64,000 nt of DNA. Source: Planctomycetota bacterium. Its GTDB lineage: Bacteria > Planctomycetota > UBA1135. The stretch is from NCBI GenBank assembly GCA_002705055.1, contig PAHY01000013.1, positions 37,855 through 101,854 of the forward strand. The letters are read 5' to 3'. Below, piece by piece: positions 16,287-28,007 of the stretch (its first letter is position 1; the number at the start of each line of letters is the position of its first letter). Under the pieces are notes generated by a model that made no database searches, was not told where the DNA came from, and saw only the letters and a list, made by a program, of their open reading frames with translations. A program made the translations under genes and the position numbers.

Positions 16287-17458
16287 CGCGCGTTCTCCCC
16301 CTCGCTCGGGGCGACCAGGAAAGCGCGGCGCAGCTCCGCCCCCCAGCCGCGTTCTTCGGGCATCGTCAGCTGCAGCGCCATCTGCGGACTGGCAAACGAG
16401 GGGCCCGCGCAGGCGGCCCGACCGCCGCCGAGCAGGATCGGAGCCTCGTAGCGCACCACGGCATCGACCAGGCCGGCCGCCAGCAGGCTGCCATGCAAGC
16501 GCGCCCCGCCTTCGACCAGCAGACGCCGGACACCGGACTGCTCGCGCAGCGCCTGCAGCACCGCCGCAAGGTCCAGGCCCTGCTGGCCGCGCGCGACCCG
16601 CAGGATCGGGTCCTGATGCTGCATCAGCGCAGCCGCGGGCTCTTGCTCGGGGTCGAGAACCCAAAGCCGGGCGGCTTCGCCCGCGAAGATCCGGGCATCC
16701 GCGTGCACGGCATCCCCGCCGCCCACAAGGACGCGCAGCGGCTGCCGCGTCGGGGCGGCCTGCCTGAGCCGCGGCGGGCCGTCCTGCGGTCGCGCATCCA
16801 GACTGGGGTTGTCCGCACGCAGGGTGCCGGCGCCGGCCGCGACGGCATCCGAGCAGGCGCGCAGCGCGTGGACTTCGGCGCGCGCGTCCGGCCCGGTGAT
16901 CCACTGGCTCGTTCCGTCGTCGGCGGCGAGCTTGCCATCCAGGCTGGCAGCCCACTTCAGCAGCACCCACGGCCGCTCCGGGTGCTGCAGGCCGCGCAGA
17001 AAGGCCGGATTGAGCGCGGCGAAGCGCGCCGAGGCTTCGGAGGCCTCGGCCTGCACCACTTCGACCCCGGCCTCTTCGAGCACCCGCAGACCCGCGCCCT
17101 GATGGCGGGGATCGGGATCGGTCGCCGCGCAGACGACTCGCCGCACCCCGGCGTCCAGCAGCGCCTGCGTGCAGGGAGGCCGCTTCTTCCCGGTCGCCGA
17201 ACAGGGCTCAAGCGTGACCACCACTTCGTCAACCACGCCGGGCCGGGCGCGGTTCTGCTCCTCGTCCCAGGCCCCGGCGTCGCGCAGCGCGGCCTCTTCG
17301 GCATGCGAGCCGCCGTAAACCGCGTGGTGCCCGTAGCCGATCACATGACCCTGCGCGAGCGCCAAGGCCCCGACGCGCGGGTTGGGGGCGGTCAGCAGCC
17401 AGCTCGCGCGCGCGGCCTCGTGCCAGGCCTTCTCGAGCAGGGCCTGATCGCGCGCCAT
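16283..17458 (-). CDS. ribD: Bifunctional riboflavin deaminase/reductase
   Basis: 391 aa. The N-terminal cytidine-deaminase-like domain has His52-Ala-Glu54 and the zinc cysteines Cys86 and Cys96 in LEPCSATGKKRPPC. The C-terminal reductase domain begins at about 160 (RPWVLLKWAASLDGKLA, with the substrate motif SQWITGPDAR) and includes LLVEGGARLHGSLL. It performs deamination and side-chain reduction in riboflavin synthesis. The spacing between the two zinc cysteines is one residue longer than the common CxxxxxxxxC. Its ATG shares one base with the miaB stop, and its stop overlaps the following lipoprotein start. No other rib genes are in the window. Confidence 0.94.
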   Translation of the reverse strand: MARDQALLEKAWHEAARASWLLTAPNPRVGALALAQGHVIGYGHHAVYGGSHAEEAALRDAGAWDEEQNRARPGVVDEVVVTLEPCSATGKKRPPCTQALLDAGVRRVVCAATDPDPRHQGAGLRVLEEAGVEVVQAEASEASARFAALNPAFLRGLQHPERPWVLLKWAASLDGKLAADDGTSQWITGPDARAEVHALRACSDAVAAGAGTLRADNPSLDARPQDGPPRLRQAAPTRQPLRVLVGGGDAVHADARIFAGEAARLWVLDPEQEPAAALMQHQDPILRVARGQQGLDLAAVLQALREQSGVRRLLVEGGARLHGSLLAAGLVDAVVRYEAPILLGGGRAACAGPSFASPQMALQLTMPEERGWGAELRRAFLVAPSEGENAR

Positions 17459-18939
17459 CAGACTTGGAACTCGGAAGGCGCCGGAGTGGCCGCGTCGTGC
17501 GCGGAAGCGGCCGGAGCCGCAGCGGCCGCAGCAGGCGGAATCGACGCCACGCGGGTCAGCTCCTTGCCCTGGCGCGGCGCCCCGAGCGCGCGACCGATCA
17601 GGCTGCGCCCGTCGTGCTCGACCAGCTCGATCTCCAGCTGCATGCCGGCGTCATAGCCGTCCTGGTCCGGGACCACCACCGGGTGCCCGGTGTGGGTCCT
17701 TCCCGCCCAATGGCCCGGGTGACGCTTGGCGCCCTGCTCGAGCATGGTGCGGGTGCGCTTCCCGACCTCGTGCGGCGATTTTGCGTAGGCGAGTTTGCGC
17801 TGCAGCGCTAGCAAACGGTTGTTGCGCTCTTTCTTGACCTCGGTCGGGACGTTGTCCTCGATCTCGTAGGCGCGCGTACCCGGACGCGGCGAGTACTGGA
17901 AGACGTAGCTCTGCAGAAAGCCGATCTCGCGCAGCATCCGCTCGCTCTCGAGGTAGTCCTCGTCGGTCTCGCCGGGGAAGCCGACGATCCAGTCCGAGAT
18001 CAGCTCGAGGTCCGGCATGCGCTCGCGCAGCAGATCGACGCGCTTGCGATACAGCGAGGTGTTGTAGCCACGCTTCATGGCCTTCAGCACCCGGTCGCTG
18101 CCGGCCTGCAGCGGAATGGGCAGAAAGCGCATGAACTGGGGCGAGCGGGCCATCGCATCGGCCAGTTCGGCGTCCACGTAGCTGGGGTGCAGCGTGATCA
18201 TGCGCAAGCGCAGCAGCTCGTCGATCGGCGCCAGCTCGTCGAGCAGGCGGGCCAGGCTGGGGCGCTCATCTGAGGGCAGATCGCGGCCGTAGCTGTCAAC
18301 CGTCTGGCCGAGCAGGTGCACCTCGGTCACGCCCTGATCGACCAGGCGCTTGACCTCGTCGACGATCTCGACCAGGGGGCGGCTCTCGACCCGGCCGCGC
18401 ACGCTGGGCACGATGCAGTAGGTGCAGTTCAGATCACAGCCGCGCATGACCGCGACGTGCGCCGACCAGTGCGCCGGACGACCAGACAGGTCGCGCACCG
18501 GAGCGTCGACCGCGGAATGCGCTTCGCCCAGCTCGCAGACCCGTTCCTCGCCGCCGAGGACTCGATCGATGAAGCTGTCGAGCTGCGGGAAGTGACGCGA
18601 TCCACAGACGATGTCGACGTGCGGTTCGCGGTCAAACAGCTCCTTGCCTTCGCGATCGGCCATGCAGCCGATCACCCCGATGACCAGATCGGGGCGCTCG
18701 CGCTTGGCCCGGCGCAGCTCCCCCAGCAGACCGTGGACCCGCTCTTCTGCCCCTTCTCGGACCGAACAGGTGTGAAACAGCACCACATCCGCCTGATCCG
18801 GGTCGGCGCTTTCCTGGTAGCCGCGCCCCAGCAGCGAAGCTCGCATCAGCTCGCCGTCGTAGAAGTTCATCTGACAGCCAAAGACACGCAGGTGGAAACT
18901 GCGTGCATCGCTGCGGCTCTGAGGGAGGGTGGCGGACAT
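17458..18939 (-). CDS. miaB: tRNA-2-methylthio-N6-isopentenyladenosine synthase
   Basis: 493 aa radical SAM methylthiotransferase. Cys22, Cys58 and Cys92 in the N-terminal UPF0004 domain hold the auxiliary cluster, and Cys168, Cys172 and Cys175 (GCDLNCTYCIVP) hold the SAM cluster. A TRAM domain follows and then an Ala/Pro-rich tail of about 35 residues that typical MiaB lacks. It adds the methylthio group to ms2i6A37 of tRNAs that read UNN codons. The start at ATG 18937-18939 (MSATLPQS) gives a normal N-terminus; the extension to 19113 runs into the terminator and the next gene. It is first in miaB-ribD-lipoprotein. Confidence 0.93.
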   Translation of the reverse strand: MSATLPQSRSDARSFHLRVFGCQMNFYDGELMRASLLGRGYQESADPDQADVVLFHTCSVREGAEERVHGLLGELRRAKRERPDLVIGVIGCMADREGKELFDREPHVDIVCGSRHFPQLDSFIDRVLGGEERVCELGEAHSAVDAPVRDLSGRPAHWSAHVAVMRGCDLNCTYCIVPSVRGRVESRPLVEIVDEVKRLVDQGVTEVHLLGQTVDSYGRDLPSDERPSLARLLDELAPIDELLRLRMITLHPSYVDAELADAMARSPQFMRFLPIPLQAGSDRVLKAMKRGYNTSLYRKRVDLLRERMPDLELISDWIVGFPGETDEDYLESERMLREIGFLQSYVFQYSPRPGTRAYEIEDNVPTEVKKERNNRLLALQRKLAYAKSPHEVGKRTRTMLEQGAKRHPGHWAGRTHTGHPVVVPDQDGYDAGMQLEIELVEHDGRSLIGRALGAPRQGKELTRVASIPPAAAAAAPAASAHDAATPAPSEFQV

Positions 18940-18964
18940 GGTCCAGCGCGCATGATAGCCGACG

Positions 18965-19006
18965 CAACAAGAAAGCCGGCTGCCCCCGCGCGAGGGACAG
19001 CCGGCT
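18965..19006 (-). terminator. Rho-independent terminator after the pseudopilin gene
   Basis: AGCCGGCTG (18974-18982) and CAGCCGGCT (18998-19006) form a perfect 9-base stem with additional C-G pairing inside. On the minus strand the stem is followed directly by TTCTTGTTG. It begins 16 bases after the pseudopilin stop and closes the long secA-metK-sahH unit. Confidence 0.85.
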
Positions 19007-19021
19007 GCGTCGAGCTTGCGC

Positions 19022-19717
19022 CTAGTCGTTGGTGACCGTCTGCAGCTCGAGAATCGGCGAGCCCTGGCCCACCGGGACGTAGCCCGCGTCGATGTCTTCC
19101 TGGGTGAGCACACCCTCGTCGAGCAGGTTTTGGATGTTCAGCTCGTGGACCTCGCCGTCGGACGTCATGTAGACGATCGAGTTGCGGTGCGCGAAGGTCG
19201 CGTTGGCCACGATCGTCACCGTCGACGGCGCGTTGTTGAGCTTCCGGCGTAATGTCGGGTCGCCCTGCGGGTCGAAGGCAGCGTAGTTAATGTGGCCTGG
19301 CTGAATCGAATCCCAGTCGGTGAGGTACTCCAGCACCGACATCTCATTGGGATCCATGCCCAGGGTGGCGAGGTACTCGGTGGAGTTCTCACCGGCGGAG
19401 AAGAATCGCTTGGCGTTCTTATCCGAGCGCTCGACCGTGCCGTCCTTCCACAGCTGCAGGATGAACTTCTGCCCGGTCCCGGTCGGCCAGCTCTGGTTGT
19501 TGCTGTTCTTGTACATCTGCAACCAGGTGTAAAGCTCGCGCATGTTGGCCTTCTCAGACGTCACGCTCGCCTGCCCCATCGCATCCATGATGTTCGGGAC
19601 CAGGAAGGCGGCCAGCAGCCCGATGATGCCGATGACGACCATCATTTCGAGCAGCGTGAAGCCGGCACGCAGCGCGTGCGTGGCGGGGTGGAGAGCGTGA
19701 CGGGTGGAGACCTTCAT
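19022..19717 (-). CDS. Type II secretion/type IV pilus-like pseudopilin
   Basis: 231 aa. Residues 1-19 form a basic leader, the prepilin peptidase site is after Gly19 in AGFTLLEMMVVIG with Glu24 at position +5, and the hydrophobic helix runs to about 41. The globular domain contains WPTGTGQKFILQLW, FFSAGENSTEYLATLG, NATFAHRNSIVYMT and ends in GYVPVGQGSPILELQTV. That domain is shared with the two non-pilin paralogues at 10976-12389. The mature protein would be assembled into a pseudopilus. No other secretion or pilus gene is in the window. It starts 6 bases after sahH and ends at a strong terminator. The GspG resemblance is confined to the N-terminus. Confidence 0.85.
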   Translation of the reverse strand: MKVSTRHALHPATHALRAGFTLLEMMVVIGIIGLLAAFLVPNIMDAMGQASVTSEKANMRELYTWLQMYKNSNNQSWPTGTGQKFILQLWKDGTVERSDKNAKRFFSAGENSTEYLATLGMDPNEMSVLEYLTDWDSIQPGHINYAAFDPQGDPTLRRKLNNAPSTVTIVANATFAHRNSIVYMTSDGEVHELNIQNLLDEGVLTQEDIDAGYVPVGQGSPILELQTVTND

Positions 19718-19723
19718 CTGAGC

Positions 19724-20995
19724 TTAGGTGCCTTGGCTGTAATCGGTAGCGTACGCGATCTGCTCGGCGGTGAGCTCGTCGATTTGGATACCCATCGACT
19801 CGAGCTTGATGCCCGCGATCTCCTGGTCGAGCTCCTCGGGCAGCTCGTGGACGCCCTTGCCCAGCGATTTGCCCTTCTCGGCCAGCATCATCATGGCCTG
19901 GAATTGGTTGGCGAAGCTCATGTCCATGACCTCCGAGGGGTGGCCCTCGGCGGCCGCGAGGTTGACCAGGCGACCATCCGCCAGCACGTAGATGCGGCGG
20001 CCGTCCTGCAGCGTGTACTCCACGCAGTTATCCCGCATCTGGCGGGTGGATACAGTGATGCTCTTGAGATCTTCGATGTTGATCTCGCAGTCGTAGTGGC
20101 CTGTGTTGCACACCACGGCGCCGTCCTTCATCGACTCGAAGTGACGCTTGACCAGGACGTCCTTCATCCCGGTCGCGGTGATAAAGACATCGCCTTGGGC
20201 GGCGGCTTCGTCCATGGTGAGCACGCGGATGCCCTCCAGGGTGGCCTTCAAGGCGGCGGTCGGCTTGATCTCGGTGGCGATCACGTTGGCGCCCATGCCC
20301 TTGGCCCGCATCGCGCAGCCCTTGCCGCAGTGGCCGTAACCGGCGACGACCAGGTTCTTGCCGGCGAGCAGCACCGAGGTGGCGCGCAGGATGCCGTCGA
20401 GGGTCGACTGGCCGGTGCCGTAGACGTTGTCGAAGTCCCACTTGGTCTCGGCGTCGTTGACGGCGATGACCGGGTACTCGAGCTTGCCGTCTTCGGCCAT
20501 GGCGCGCAGACGGTGCACGCCGGTGGTGGTCTCTTCCGAGCCGCCGATGATGCCGTCGAACAGATCCGGGTGCGCGCTGTGCACGCGGAAGATCAGGTCG
20601 GCGCCGTCATCGAGCGTGAGGGTCGGCTTCTGATCCAGAGTGCGGTCGATCGACCAGTAGAAGTCCTCGGTGCTCTGGCCGTACCAGGCGTAGATGCCGA
20701 TCCCCTCTTCTGCGAGCGCCGCCGCGACCGCGTCGTGGGTCGACAGCGGGTTGCAGCCACTCCAGGCCACCTGAGCGCCCGCAGCCTTCAGGGTGCGGAT
20801 CAGAACGGCGGTTTCCTTGGTGACGTGCAGGCAGCCGGTGATGCGCTGTCCGGCGAGCGGCTTGGTCTTCTCGAACTTCTCGCGCAGCTTCATCAGCACA
20901 GGCATGCGGCTTTCTGCCCAGTCGATGAGCAGTCGGCCCTCAGCGGCCAGCGAGAGATCGGCGACTTTGTAGTTCGTGTCGGTTGCGGTAGTCAT
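19724..20995 (-). CDS. sahH: Adenosylhomocysteinase
   Basis: 423 aa, the shorter archaeal/Thermotoga-like form without the roughly 40-residue insert of E. coli-absent but eukaryotic-type enzymes. It hydrolyses S-adenosylhomocysteine to adenosine and homocysteine. The NAD loop is GYGHCGKG at 219-226, and Lys185 and Asp189 in ETKWDFDN belong to the active site. TGCLHVTKETAVL and GHYDCEINIEDL are signatures. The start is ATG at 20993-20995, 13 bases after metK. The frame extension to 21457 is a shadow of metK. Together with MetK it forms the activated-methyl cycle; methionine synthase is not in the window. Confidence 0.96.
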   Translation of the reverse strand: MTTATDTNYKVADLSLAAEGRLLIDWAESRMPVLMKLREKFEKTKPLAGQRITGCLHVTKETAVLIRTLKAAGAQVAWSGCNPLSTHDAVAAALAEEGIGIYAWYGQSTEDFYWSIDRTLDQKPTLTLDDGADLIFRVHSAHPDLFDGIIGGSEETTTGVHRLRAMAEDGKLEYPVIAVNDAETKWDFDNVYGTGQSTLDGILRATSVLLAGKNLVVAGYGHCGKGCAMRAKGMGANVIATEIKPTAALKATLEGIRVLTMDEAAAQGDVFITATGMKDVLVKRHFESMKDGAVVCNTGHYDCEINIEDLKSITVSTRQMRDNCVEYTLQDGRRIYVLADGRLVNLAAAEGHPSEVMDMSFANQFQAMMMLAEKGKSLGKGVHELPEELDQEIAGIKLESMGIQIDELTAEQIAYATDYSQGT

Positions 20996-21008
20996 CTTGC
21001 GAAGGGGA

Positions 21009-22226
21009 TCAGGCGTGAGCGCCGACCGAGCGCAGGCTCTGCAGCTCTTCGACGAGGTCGAGGCCTTCCCACGGGAAGGCGGAGCGGCCGAAGTGGCCGT
21101 GACAGGCGGTCTGGCGGTAGGTCCAGCCGTCGTCGTTCTTGTAGCCCGTCGGCGTGGCCAACCCAAGGCGGCCGATGATCCAGTCCGGGGTGAGCGGGTC
21201 GTGTCCGCTGAAGGCCTGGAGGTGGCGCAGGTGCGCAACGATCTGCTCGTCGCTGAGGCCCTGGCCGGTGCCGAAGGTGTCGACCCGGATCGAAACCGGG
21301 TGCGCGACGCCGATGGCATAGGCGAGCTGCACCTCGCAGCGGTCGGCCCAGCCGGCGGCGACCACGTTCTTGGCCAGCCAGCGCGCGGCGTAGGCAGCCG
21401 AGCGGTCGACCTTGGTGGCGTCCTTGCCCGAGAAAGCGCCGCCGCCGTGGCGGGCATAACCGCCGTAGGTGTCGACGATGATCTTGCGACCCGTCAGCCC
21501 GGCGTCGCCGTGCGGTCCACCAATCACGAACTTGCCGGTCGGATTGATGTGGATCTGCGTCTCGTTGTTGAGGTACTCCGCGGGCAGGACCTCGCGGATG
21601 ATCTTCTCTTCGACCTCGCTGCGGATCACGTCGATCGACATGTCCTCGGTCTGGGTCGAGAGCACGACGGTGGAGATCGCCACCGGCTTGTCGCCGTCGT
21701 ACCGGAAGGTGACCTGCGACTTGGCGTCCGGGCGGAGCCAGGCCAGTTCACCGCTTTGCCGCAGCTCGGCCTGACGTTCGACCAGGCGATGCGCCCAGTG
21801 GATCGGCGCCGGCATCAGCTCGTCGGTTTCACGGCAGGCGTAGCCGAACATCATGCCCTGGTCGCCCGCGCCCGTTTCTTGGCCAGCGCTGTCGGCCGCG
21901 GCGTCGACGCCCTGGGCGATGTCGCTGGACTGCTCGTGGATCAGCACATGCACGCCGCAGCCATCGGCCTCGAAGCCCATGCCCGAGTGGGTGTAGCCGA
22001 TCTCGCGCAGGACCTCGCGCACCTCGCGCTGCACATCGACGTAGGTCTCGGTGCGGATCTCACCGCCCACGACCACCGTGCCGGTGGTGACAAAGGTCTC
22101 GCACGCGACGCGCGAGTTCGGGTCCTCGCGCAGGCAGGCGTCGAGGATGGTGTCGCTGACCTGGTCGGCCACCTTGTCCGGGTGGCCCATCGAGACGGAC
22201 TCGGAGGTGAAGAGTTTGCGTTCCAT
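21009..22226 (-). CDS. metK: S-adenosylmethionine synthetase
   Basis: 405 aa. GHPDK (14-18), [12 protein letters not shown] (119-130) and GGGAFSGKD are the ATP and potassium/magnesium signatures. It makes SAM from methionine and ATP. It lies 9 bases after waaA and 13 bases before sahH, so there is no room for a SAM riboswitch; expression must follow the long upstream operon or an internal promoter. Confidence 0.97.
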   Translation of the reverse strand: MERKLFTSESVSMGHPDKVADQVSDTILDACLREDPNSRVACETFVTTGTVVVGGEIRTETYVDVQREVREVLREIGYTHSGMGFEADGCGVHVLIHEQSSDIAQGVDAAADSAGQETGAGDQGMMFGYACRETDELMPAPIHWAHRLVERQAELRQSGELAWLRPDAKSQVTFRYDGDKPVAISTVVLSTQTEDMSIDVIRSEVEEKIIREVLPAEYLNNETQIHINPTGKFVIGGPHGDAGLTGRKIIVDTYGGYARHGGGAFSGKDATKVDRSAAYAARWLAKNVVAAGWADRCEVQLAYAIGVAHPVSIRVDTFGTGQGLSDEQIVAHLRHLQAFSGHDPLTPDWIIGRLGLATPTGYKNDDGWTYRQTACHGHFGRSAFPWEGLDLVEELQSLRSVGAHA

Positions 22227-22235
22227 GGAGGGGGA

Positions 22236-23522
22236 TCAGAACAGGCTGGCTGCTTGGAGGGCTTCGAAAGTGGTCTCGGTTGCCCCGCGACGCTCATCGA
22301 GCGCGGTGCGGCCTGCAATACCAGCTTCTTGTGCAGCGCTTGGATTCTGGAGCCAGTCCCAAGCGAATTCTAGCAAAACCTGCACATCCTTCGCACGTCG
22401 TAGGCCACCCGAGCCCTCCAGCAAATCCACTTCTTCGCGGAAATTGTCCCGATGCGGCCCGATCACGACCGGGCGACCGAAGGCGGCAGGCTCGAGCACG
22501 TTCTGCCCGCCGTGCTCGATCAGAGAGCCGCCGAGGAAGGCGAGATCCACCGCAGCGTAGATCGATTCCAGTTCGCCAAAGGTATCCACCAACAGGATGC
22601 TGGCCGGAGGGAGCGGGGTCGATGCATCGAGCTCGCTGCGCAGCAGAATCGGGACGCCCAGCTCGGCTTTGCGCATCGCGTCCAGCAGCTGCGGAGCGCG
22701 GCGCGGATGGCGCGGCACGACGAGCGTGCGCAGCTGCTGGAGCATGCCTCGCTGCGCCGCCGCTTCGAGTACCAGCAGTTCTTCGGGCTCGTGCGTGGAA
22801 GCCAGCACCCAGCTTGGCGCGTCAGCAAGCCAGTTCGACCAAGGGACTTGCGCCTCGCCGCCCCCCCGCGGCAGGCTGTCAAACTTGAGGTTGCCGGTGA
22901 CGACGACGCTTTCGCTTGGCACCTGCAGGCCGCGGAATCGCTCGGCGTAGCGCTCGTTCTGAACGCAGTACAGCGCGATGCGATCGAACTGCGGAAGCAG
23001 GCGCTGCACCTTGCGATAGCCTTCCAGCGAGCGCTCGGTGATGCGCCCGTTGACGATCGCGACCGGGATATCCCGCCGCGAGCAGGCGCGCAGAAAGTTG
23101 GGCCAGATCTCGAGCTCGGCCAGGATCACTGCGCTGGGGCCGACCCGCCGCAGAAAGCGCCGCACCGCGCCCGCGTAGTCGAGCGGGAAGGGCACGACCT
23201 CGAGGTCCGGGAAGGCTTGGCGCGCCGTGTCGAGGCCCGACGGCGTCGAAGCCGAAATCGTCAGCACATGCTCGGGGAGCTGCGCGCGCAGATGACGCAC
23301 CAGGGGCCGCAGCGCCTTGACCTCCCCCACGCTGACGCCATGGAGCAGCACGCGCTTTTCATGCGCGGGCAGCGGCGGCACGAAGCCGAGCCGCCCCGGA
23401 AGCCCCTGGCGAAAGTCCTTCTGGAGCAGCAGGCGCAGCAGCGCCCACGGCGCCAGCAGCACCGTTCCGACCGCCAGCAGCAGCTGGTAGACGAAGTAGA
23501 CGCCGCGACGCCGTTCGCTCAT
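22236..23522 (-). CDS. waaA: 3-deoxy-D-manno-octulosonic acid (Kdo) transferase
   Basis: 428 aa, GT30 family. An N-terminal membrane anchor at about 9-33 is followed by the acceptor-domain motif HGVSVGEVKAL (from 61), LAELEIWPNFL, GNLKFDSLP and the donor-binding loop GGSLIEHGGQNVLEP. It adds Kdo to lipid IVA at the inner face of the inner membrane, evidence for LPS with an inner core. The start is ATG at 23520-23522, 19 bases after the secA stop, with GGCAGG upstream. Whether it adds one or two Kdo residues cannot be told. Confidence 0.92.
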   Translation of the reverse strand: MSERRRGVYFVYQLLLAVGTVLLAPWALLRLLLQKDFRQGLPGRLGFVPPLPAHEKRVLLHGVSVGEVKALRPLVRHLRAQLPEHVLTISASTPSGLDTARQAFPDLEVVPFPLDYAGAVRRFLRRVGPSAVILAELEIWPNFLRACSRRDIPVAIVNGRITERSLEGYRKVQRLLPQFDRIALYCVQNERYAERFRGLQVPSESVVVTGNLKFDSLPRGGGEAQVPWSNWLADAPSWVLASTHEPEELLVLEAAAQRGMLQQLRTLVVPRHPRRAPQLLDAMRKAELGVPILLRSELDASTPLPPASILLVDTFGELESIYAAVDLAFLGGSLIEHGGQNVLEPAAFGRPVVIGPHRDNFREEVDLLEGSGGLRRAKDVQVLLEFAWDWLQNPSAAQEAGIAGRTALDERRGATETTFEALQAASLF

Positions 23523-23541
23523 AGGCGCCTGCCCAAGAGGG

Positions 23542-26424
<2,883 letters not shown>

Positions 26425-26461
26425 GTTGCGTTCTGGTGTTCGGCCGGCTTGCGGCGAACCG

Positions 26462-27409
26462 TCAGGAGGTGCGCGAGGCAGCGCCCGCACAGGATACGGG
26501 CGTGGGCCACTCGAGACTGCCCCGCAGCGAGTCGAGCGTGAAATCGTTTTCGGCCAGAATGGCCCTCAGTTCCGTCGCCATCCGGGAAATCGCATCCGGG
26601 CGACGGAAGGAAGCGGTGCCGACCTGGACCGCCGTGGCCCCGGCCACGATGAAATCGAGGACGTCATCCGCGCTGCTGGCGCCGCCCGAGGCGATGATCG
26701 GCAGCTTTGAGGCCCGGAAGCAGTCCCAGACCATGCGCAGCGCGACCGGGCGCACCGCCGGCCCGGACATGCCGCCGAAGCCGTTGCCTAGCCGCGGCTT
26801 GCGGGTACGCCAGTCCACCAGCAGCCCCAGCACGGTGTTGCAGACGACCAGGCCGTCGGCGCCGGCCGCTTCCGCCGCCTGGGCCAGCGGCGCGATCGCC
26901 GCCACGTTGGGCGACAGCTTGACCCACAGAGGCTTGGCGGTCTGCTTGCGGCAGAGCTCGACCACCTCCATCAATGCGTCCGGGTCGGTGGAGAACTGGG
27001 TCCCGCCCTTGACGTTGGGGCAGGACAGGTTGAGCTCGATCGCGGCCACGCCCTGCATGGCGTCGAAGGCCGCGGTCATGACCCCGTACTCTTCGAGATC
27101 ATGTCCCCCGGCGTTGGCCACCACTGGCACCGGGCAGACCGCCAGCTGCGGCGCGACGTGTTCGCGCCAGTAAGCGAGCCCCTTGTTCTCGAGGCCGATT
27201 GAGTTCATGACCCCGCCCGGCCATTCGCACATCCGCGGGTTGGGATTGCCCTCGCGTGCTTCCGGCGTGACGGTCTTCAGCACCAGCGCGCCGAGATCCC
27301 CCGGCTGCAGAAAAGAAAGCGCCGCCGGATCGTGGCCGAAGGTGCCCGAGGCCGTCAGTAGCGGGCTTTCCAGCTCGAGCTTGCCGATGCGGGTGGCCAG
27401 AACGTTCAT
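26462..27409 (-). CDS. pyrD: Dihydroorotate dehydrogenase, class 1B catalytic subunit
   Basis: 315 aa FMN barrel. Cys130 in LNLSCPNVKGG is the catalytic base; Cys rather than Ser marks class 1, and STDPDAL with the overall length points to class 1B. It oxidises dihydroorotate in pyrimidine synthesis. The class 1B enzyme normally needs the PyrK iron-sulfur/FAD subunit, which is not adjacent. The ATG at 27407-27409 overlaps the lspA TGA (ATGA) with AGGAG nine bases upstream. Confidence 0.93.
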   Translation of the reverse strand: MNVLATRIGKLELESPLLTASGTFGHDPAALSFLQPGDLGALVLKTVTPEAREGNPNPRMCEWPGGVMNSIGLENKGLAYWREHVAPQLAVCPVPVVANAGGHDLEEYGVMTAAFDAMQGVAAIELNLSCPNVKGGTQFSTDPDALMEVVELCRKQTAKPLWVKLSPNVAAIAPLAQAAEAAGADGLVVCNTVLGLLVDWRTRKPRLGNGFGGMSGPAVRPVALRMVWDCFRASKLPIIASGGASSADDVLDFIVAGATAVQVGTASFRRPDAISRMATELRAILAENDFTLDSLRGSLEWPTPVSCAGAASRTS

Positions 27410-28005
27410 GCCGCCGACTCCTGGCCCTGCCGGCCTTCGGATTCGCTGCCCGGCCACTCGACCCGGCCGAGACCGGTGAGCAGCAGCAGGAAACCGACCG
27501 TGATGCAGGAGTCCGCGAAGTTGAAGATCGGCCAGGGATCGAACAGCCAGATCTGCTCCGGGATCCAGCTGGGCGCCGGCCCCAGGTCGAAGCGAACGAA
27601 GTCGCGCACGTGACCGTTGGGATCCGCCCAGCCCGTGAACGCGCTGAGGTTGTCGTAGAGGTTGCCGACCGCGCCCGCGGTGAGCAGGCCCAGCGTGAAC
27701 ACCCCGCGCCGATTGCGCAGCGCCTGCTTGGCGGCCAACCAGATCAGCAGCCCGACCGCGAAGACGCGGATCACCGTGAGGATGGTCGTGGCGCCCTGGG
27801 CGATGCCAAAGACCCCGCCCGGGTTGAGCAGGCGCTGGAAGCCCAGCCAGCTGCCGGCGACCCAGCGGATCTCGCGTTCGTCCAGGCTGGCGAAGGCCCA
27901 GGACTTGGTCACCAGATCGATCACGACCAGCACGAGCACCATGCCCCAGAACATCGGGCTACGGAAGCCGGTGCGTTCTGGCTGGGCGCTGCTCTTGCCT
28001 GTCAT
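27406..28005 (-). CDS. lspA: Lipoprotein signal peptidase (signal peptidase II)
   Basis: 199 aa with four predicted membrane helices. Aspartic protease residues are Asp118 in GNLYDNL and Asp165 in FNFADSCITVG; NPGGVFG at 61-67 is the usual NxGxAFG. It removes signal peptides from lipoproteins, of which several are encoded in this window. The family's GNLIDR is GNLYDN here, so the Arg following the catalytic Asp is replaced by Asn. Residues 120-155 contain an enlarged periplasmic loop. It starts 2 bases after the DksA-like gene and overlaps pyrD by 4 bases. Confidence 0.92.
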   Translation of the reverse strand: MTGKSSAQPERTGFRSPMFWGMVLVLVVIDLVTKSWAFASLDEREIRWVAGSWLGFQRLLNPGGVFGIAQGATTILTVIRVFAVGLLIWLAAKQALRNRRGVFTLGLLTAGAVGNLYDNLSAFTGWADPNGHVRDFVRFDLGPAPSWIPEQIWLFDPWPIFNFADSCITVGFLLLLTGLGRVEWPGSESEGRQGQESAA

Positions 28006-28007
28006 CC

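Noticed and set aside
16287..16970. Extension of the HELGH lipoprotein frame into ribD
   Set aside because: Runs out of frame through ribD; the GTG at 16284-16286 starts a clean lipoprotein signal.
20996..21457. N-terminal extension of the sahH frame
   Set aside because: Overlaps metK out of frame; the ATG at 20993-20995 gives the normal N-terminus.
22160..22236. SAM or SAH riboswitch before metK or sahH
   Set aside because: Only 9 and 13 bases separate the genes; no leader region exists.
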